Shown: positions 12,719 through 12,950 of the stretch, piece after piece
How the letters are laid out: each line of letters begins with the position of its first letter
How positions within the stretch are numbered: position 1 is the stretch's first letter
NCBI GenBank assembly: GCA_964357355.1
Contig: CAYHKY010000041.1
Location: forward strand, 1-12,950
Source: CAYHKY01 sp964357355
GTDB taxonomy: Bacteria; Patescibacteriota; Microgenomatia; UBA10105
Direction: 5' to 3'
DNA: 12,950 nucleotides
The notes under the pieces: generated by a model
Seen by the model: the letters and a program-made list of their open reading frames with translations, nothing else
Database searches by the model: none
Told to the model about the DNA's origin: nothing
Made by a program: the position numbers and the translations under genes

Positions 12719-12950
12719 TCTTCAGGAAATGGGAAGCGCACGACATACAGGGGTCATAGGCGCGGATAATTTTTTCAATTTCCTGCGACATTTCTTCCTT
12801 GGGTTGGTCAATATTGGCGGAAACATATTCACGAATCGATTGTTCGATTCCGAGCTGGTTTTGGCCGGTAGGTACAATGATCGTACCCTTTTTGATTTTG
12901 CCGTTAGTCGTCAACTCCATTTTGTGGAAAAGGGTTCCGCGGGGTGCTTC
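12705..12950 (-). CDS. [NiFe]-hydrogenase large subunit, C-terminal part (gene runs off the window)
   Basis: Only the last 81 codons are visible; the gene continues beyond 12950 and an apparent ATG at 12918-12920 is an internal methionine. The frame opens with EAPRGTLFH, a conserved large-subunit motif, and ends with RAYDPCMSCASH, the second pair of active-site cysteine ligands (DPCxxC) and the His after which the maturation protease cuts. A 7-residue tail FLKIKWK follows and would be removed. The motif style suits group 3 (probably 3b, NAD(P)-linked) enzymes, but the group needs the full sequence. With hypC and the protease nearby, a matured cytosolic hydrogenase is likely. Confidence 0.93.
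   Translation of the reverse strand, partial: EAPRGTLFHKMELTTNGKIKKGTIIVPTGQNQLGIEQSIREYVSANIDQPKEEMSQEIEKIIRAYDPCMSCASHFLKIKWK

Noticed and set aside
1..12950. Alternative genetic code (TGA as glycine, as in Gracilibacteria)
   Set aside because: TGA ends several clear genes at family-typical lengths (for example CPBP and EamA) and no in-frame TGA is needed to complete a domain.

Overview
The window reads like a chromosomal segment of a small-genome, anaerobic or facultative bacterium. I infer a member of the Candidate Phyla Radiation, most likely Microgenomates-like. The grounds are moderate G+C, TGA used as a normal stop, compact overlapping genes, several starts that look leaderless, heptanucleotide repeats translated inside proteins, a HypC/[NiFe]-hydrogenase locus and many short membrane proteins. 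This assignment is inference; no rRNA or marker gene is present.

Region 1 (1-2145, + strand): a tight three-gene cassette (four-helix membrane protein, two-helix membrane protein, soluble HEPN protein resembling the RnlA toxin C-terminal domain) lies between two copies of a roughly 85-120 nt structured element. Both copies have a similar outer stem and an inner hairpin of different sequence. The second copy leads directly into a CPBP-family intramembrane protease-like gene.

Region 2 (2167-6614, - strand): a five-gene copper-handling operon in transcription order CsoR repressor, membrane-anchored cupredoxin, P1B-1 Cu(I)-ATPase CopA, DsbD/TauE-type membrane protein with a C-terminal cupredoxin-like domain, and CopZ-like chaperone. 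A good promoter with a palindrome in its spacer and a second palindrome over the predicted transcription start controls it. CsoR would sense Cu(I), the chaperone and cupredoxins would carry it, and CopA would export it. copA carries three in-frame low-complexity or palindromic insertions, all at positions expected to be surface loops.

Region 3 (6686-8701): thioredoxin and thioredoxin reductase on the + strand, separated by an opposing VapBC-type toxin-antitoxin pair.

Region 4 (8757-10331): a secreted pectate-lyase-like beta-helix protein with a degenerate dockerin-like module and a C-terminal calcium-binding-type repeat.

Region 5 (10403-12950): a [NiFe]-hydrogenase locus with HypC, an EamA transporter, a DUF6390-like protein, a HycI/HybD-type maturation protease and, convergent with it, the 3' end of a hydrogenase large subunit that still carries the C-terminal tail the protease would remove. 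A second copy of the palindromic repeat found in copA forms the 3' end of the EamA gene.

No tRNA, rRNA, CRISPR array, transposase or origin was seen. No gene-free stretch exceeds 300 bases; the longest (1-156) is mostly the first structured element.
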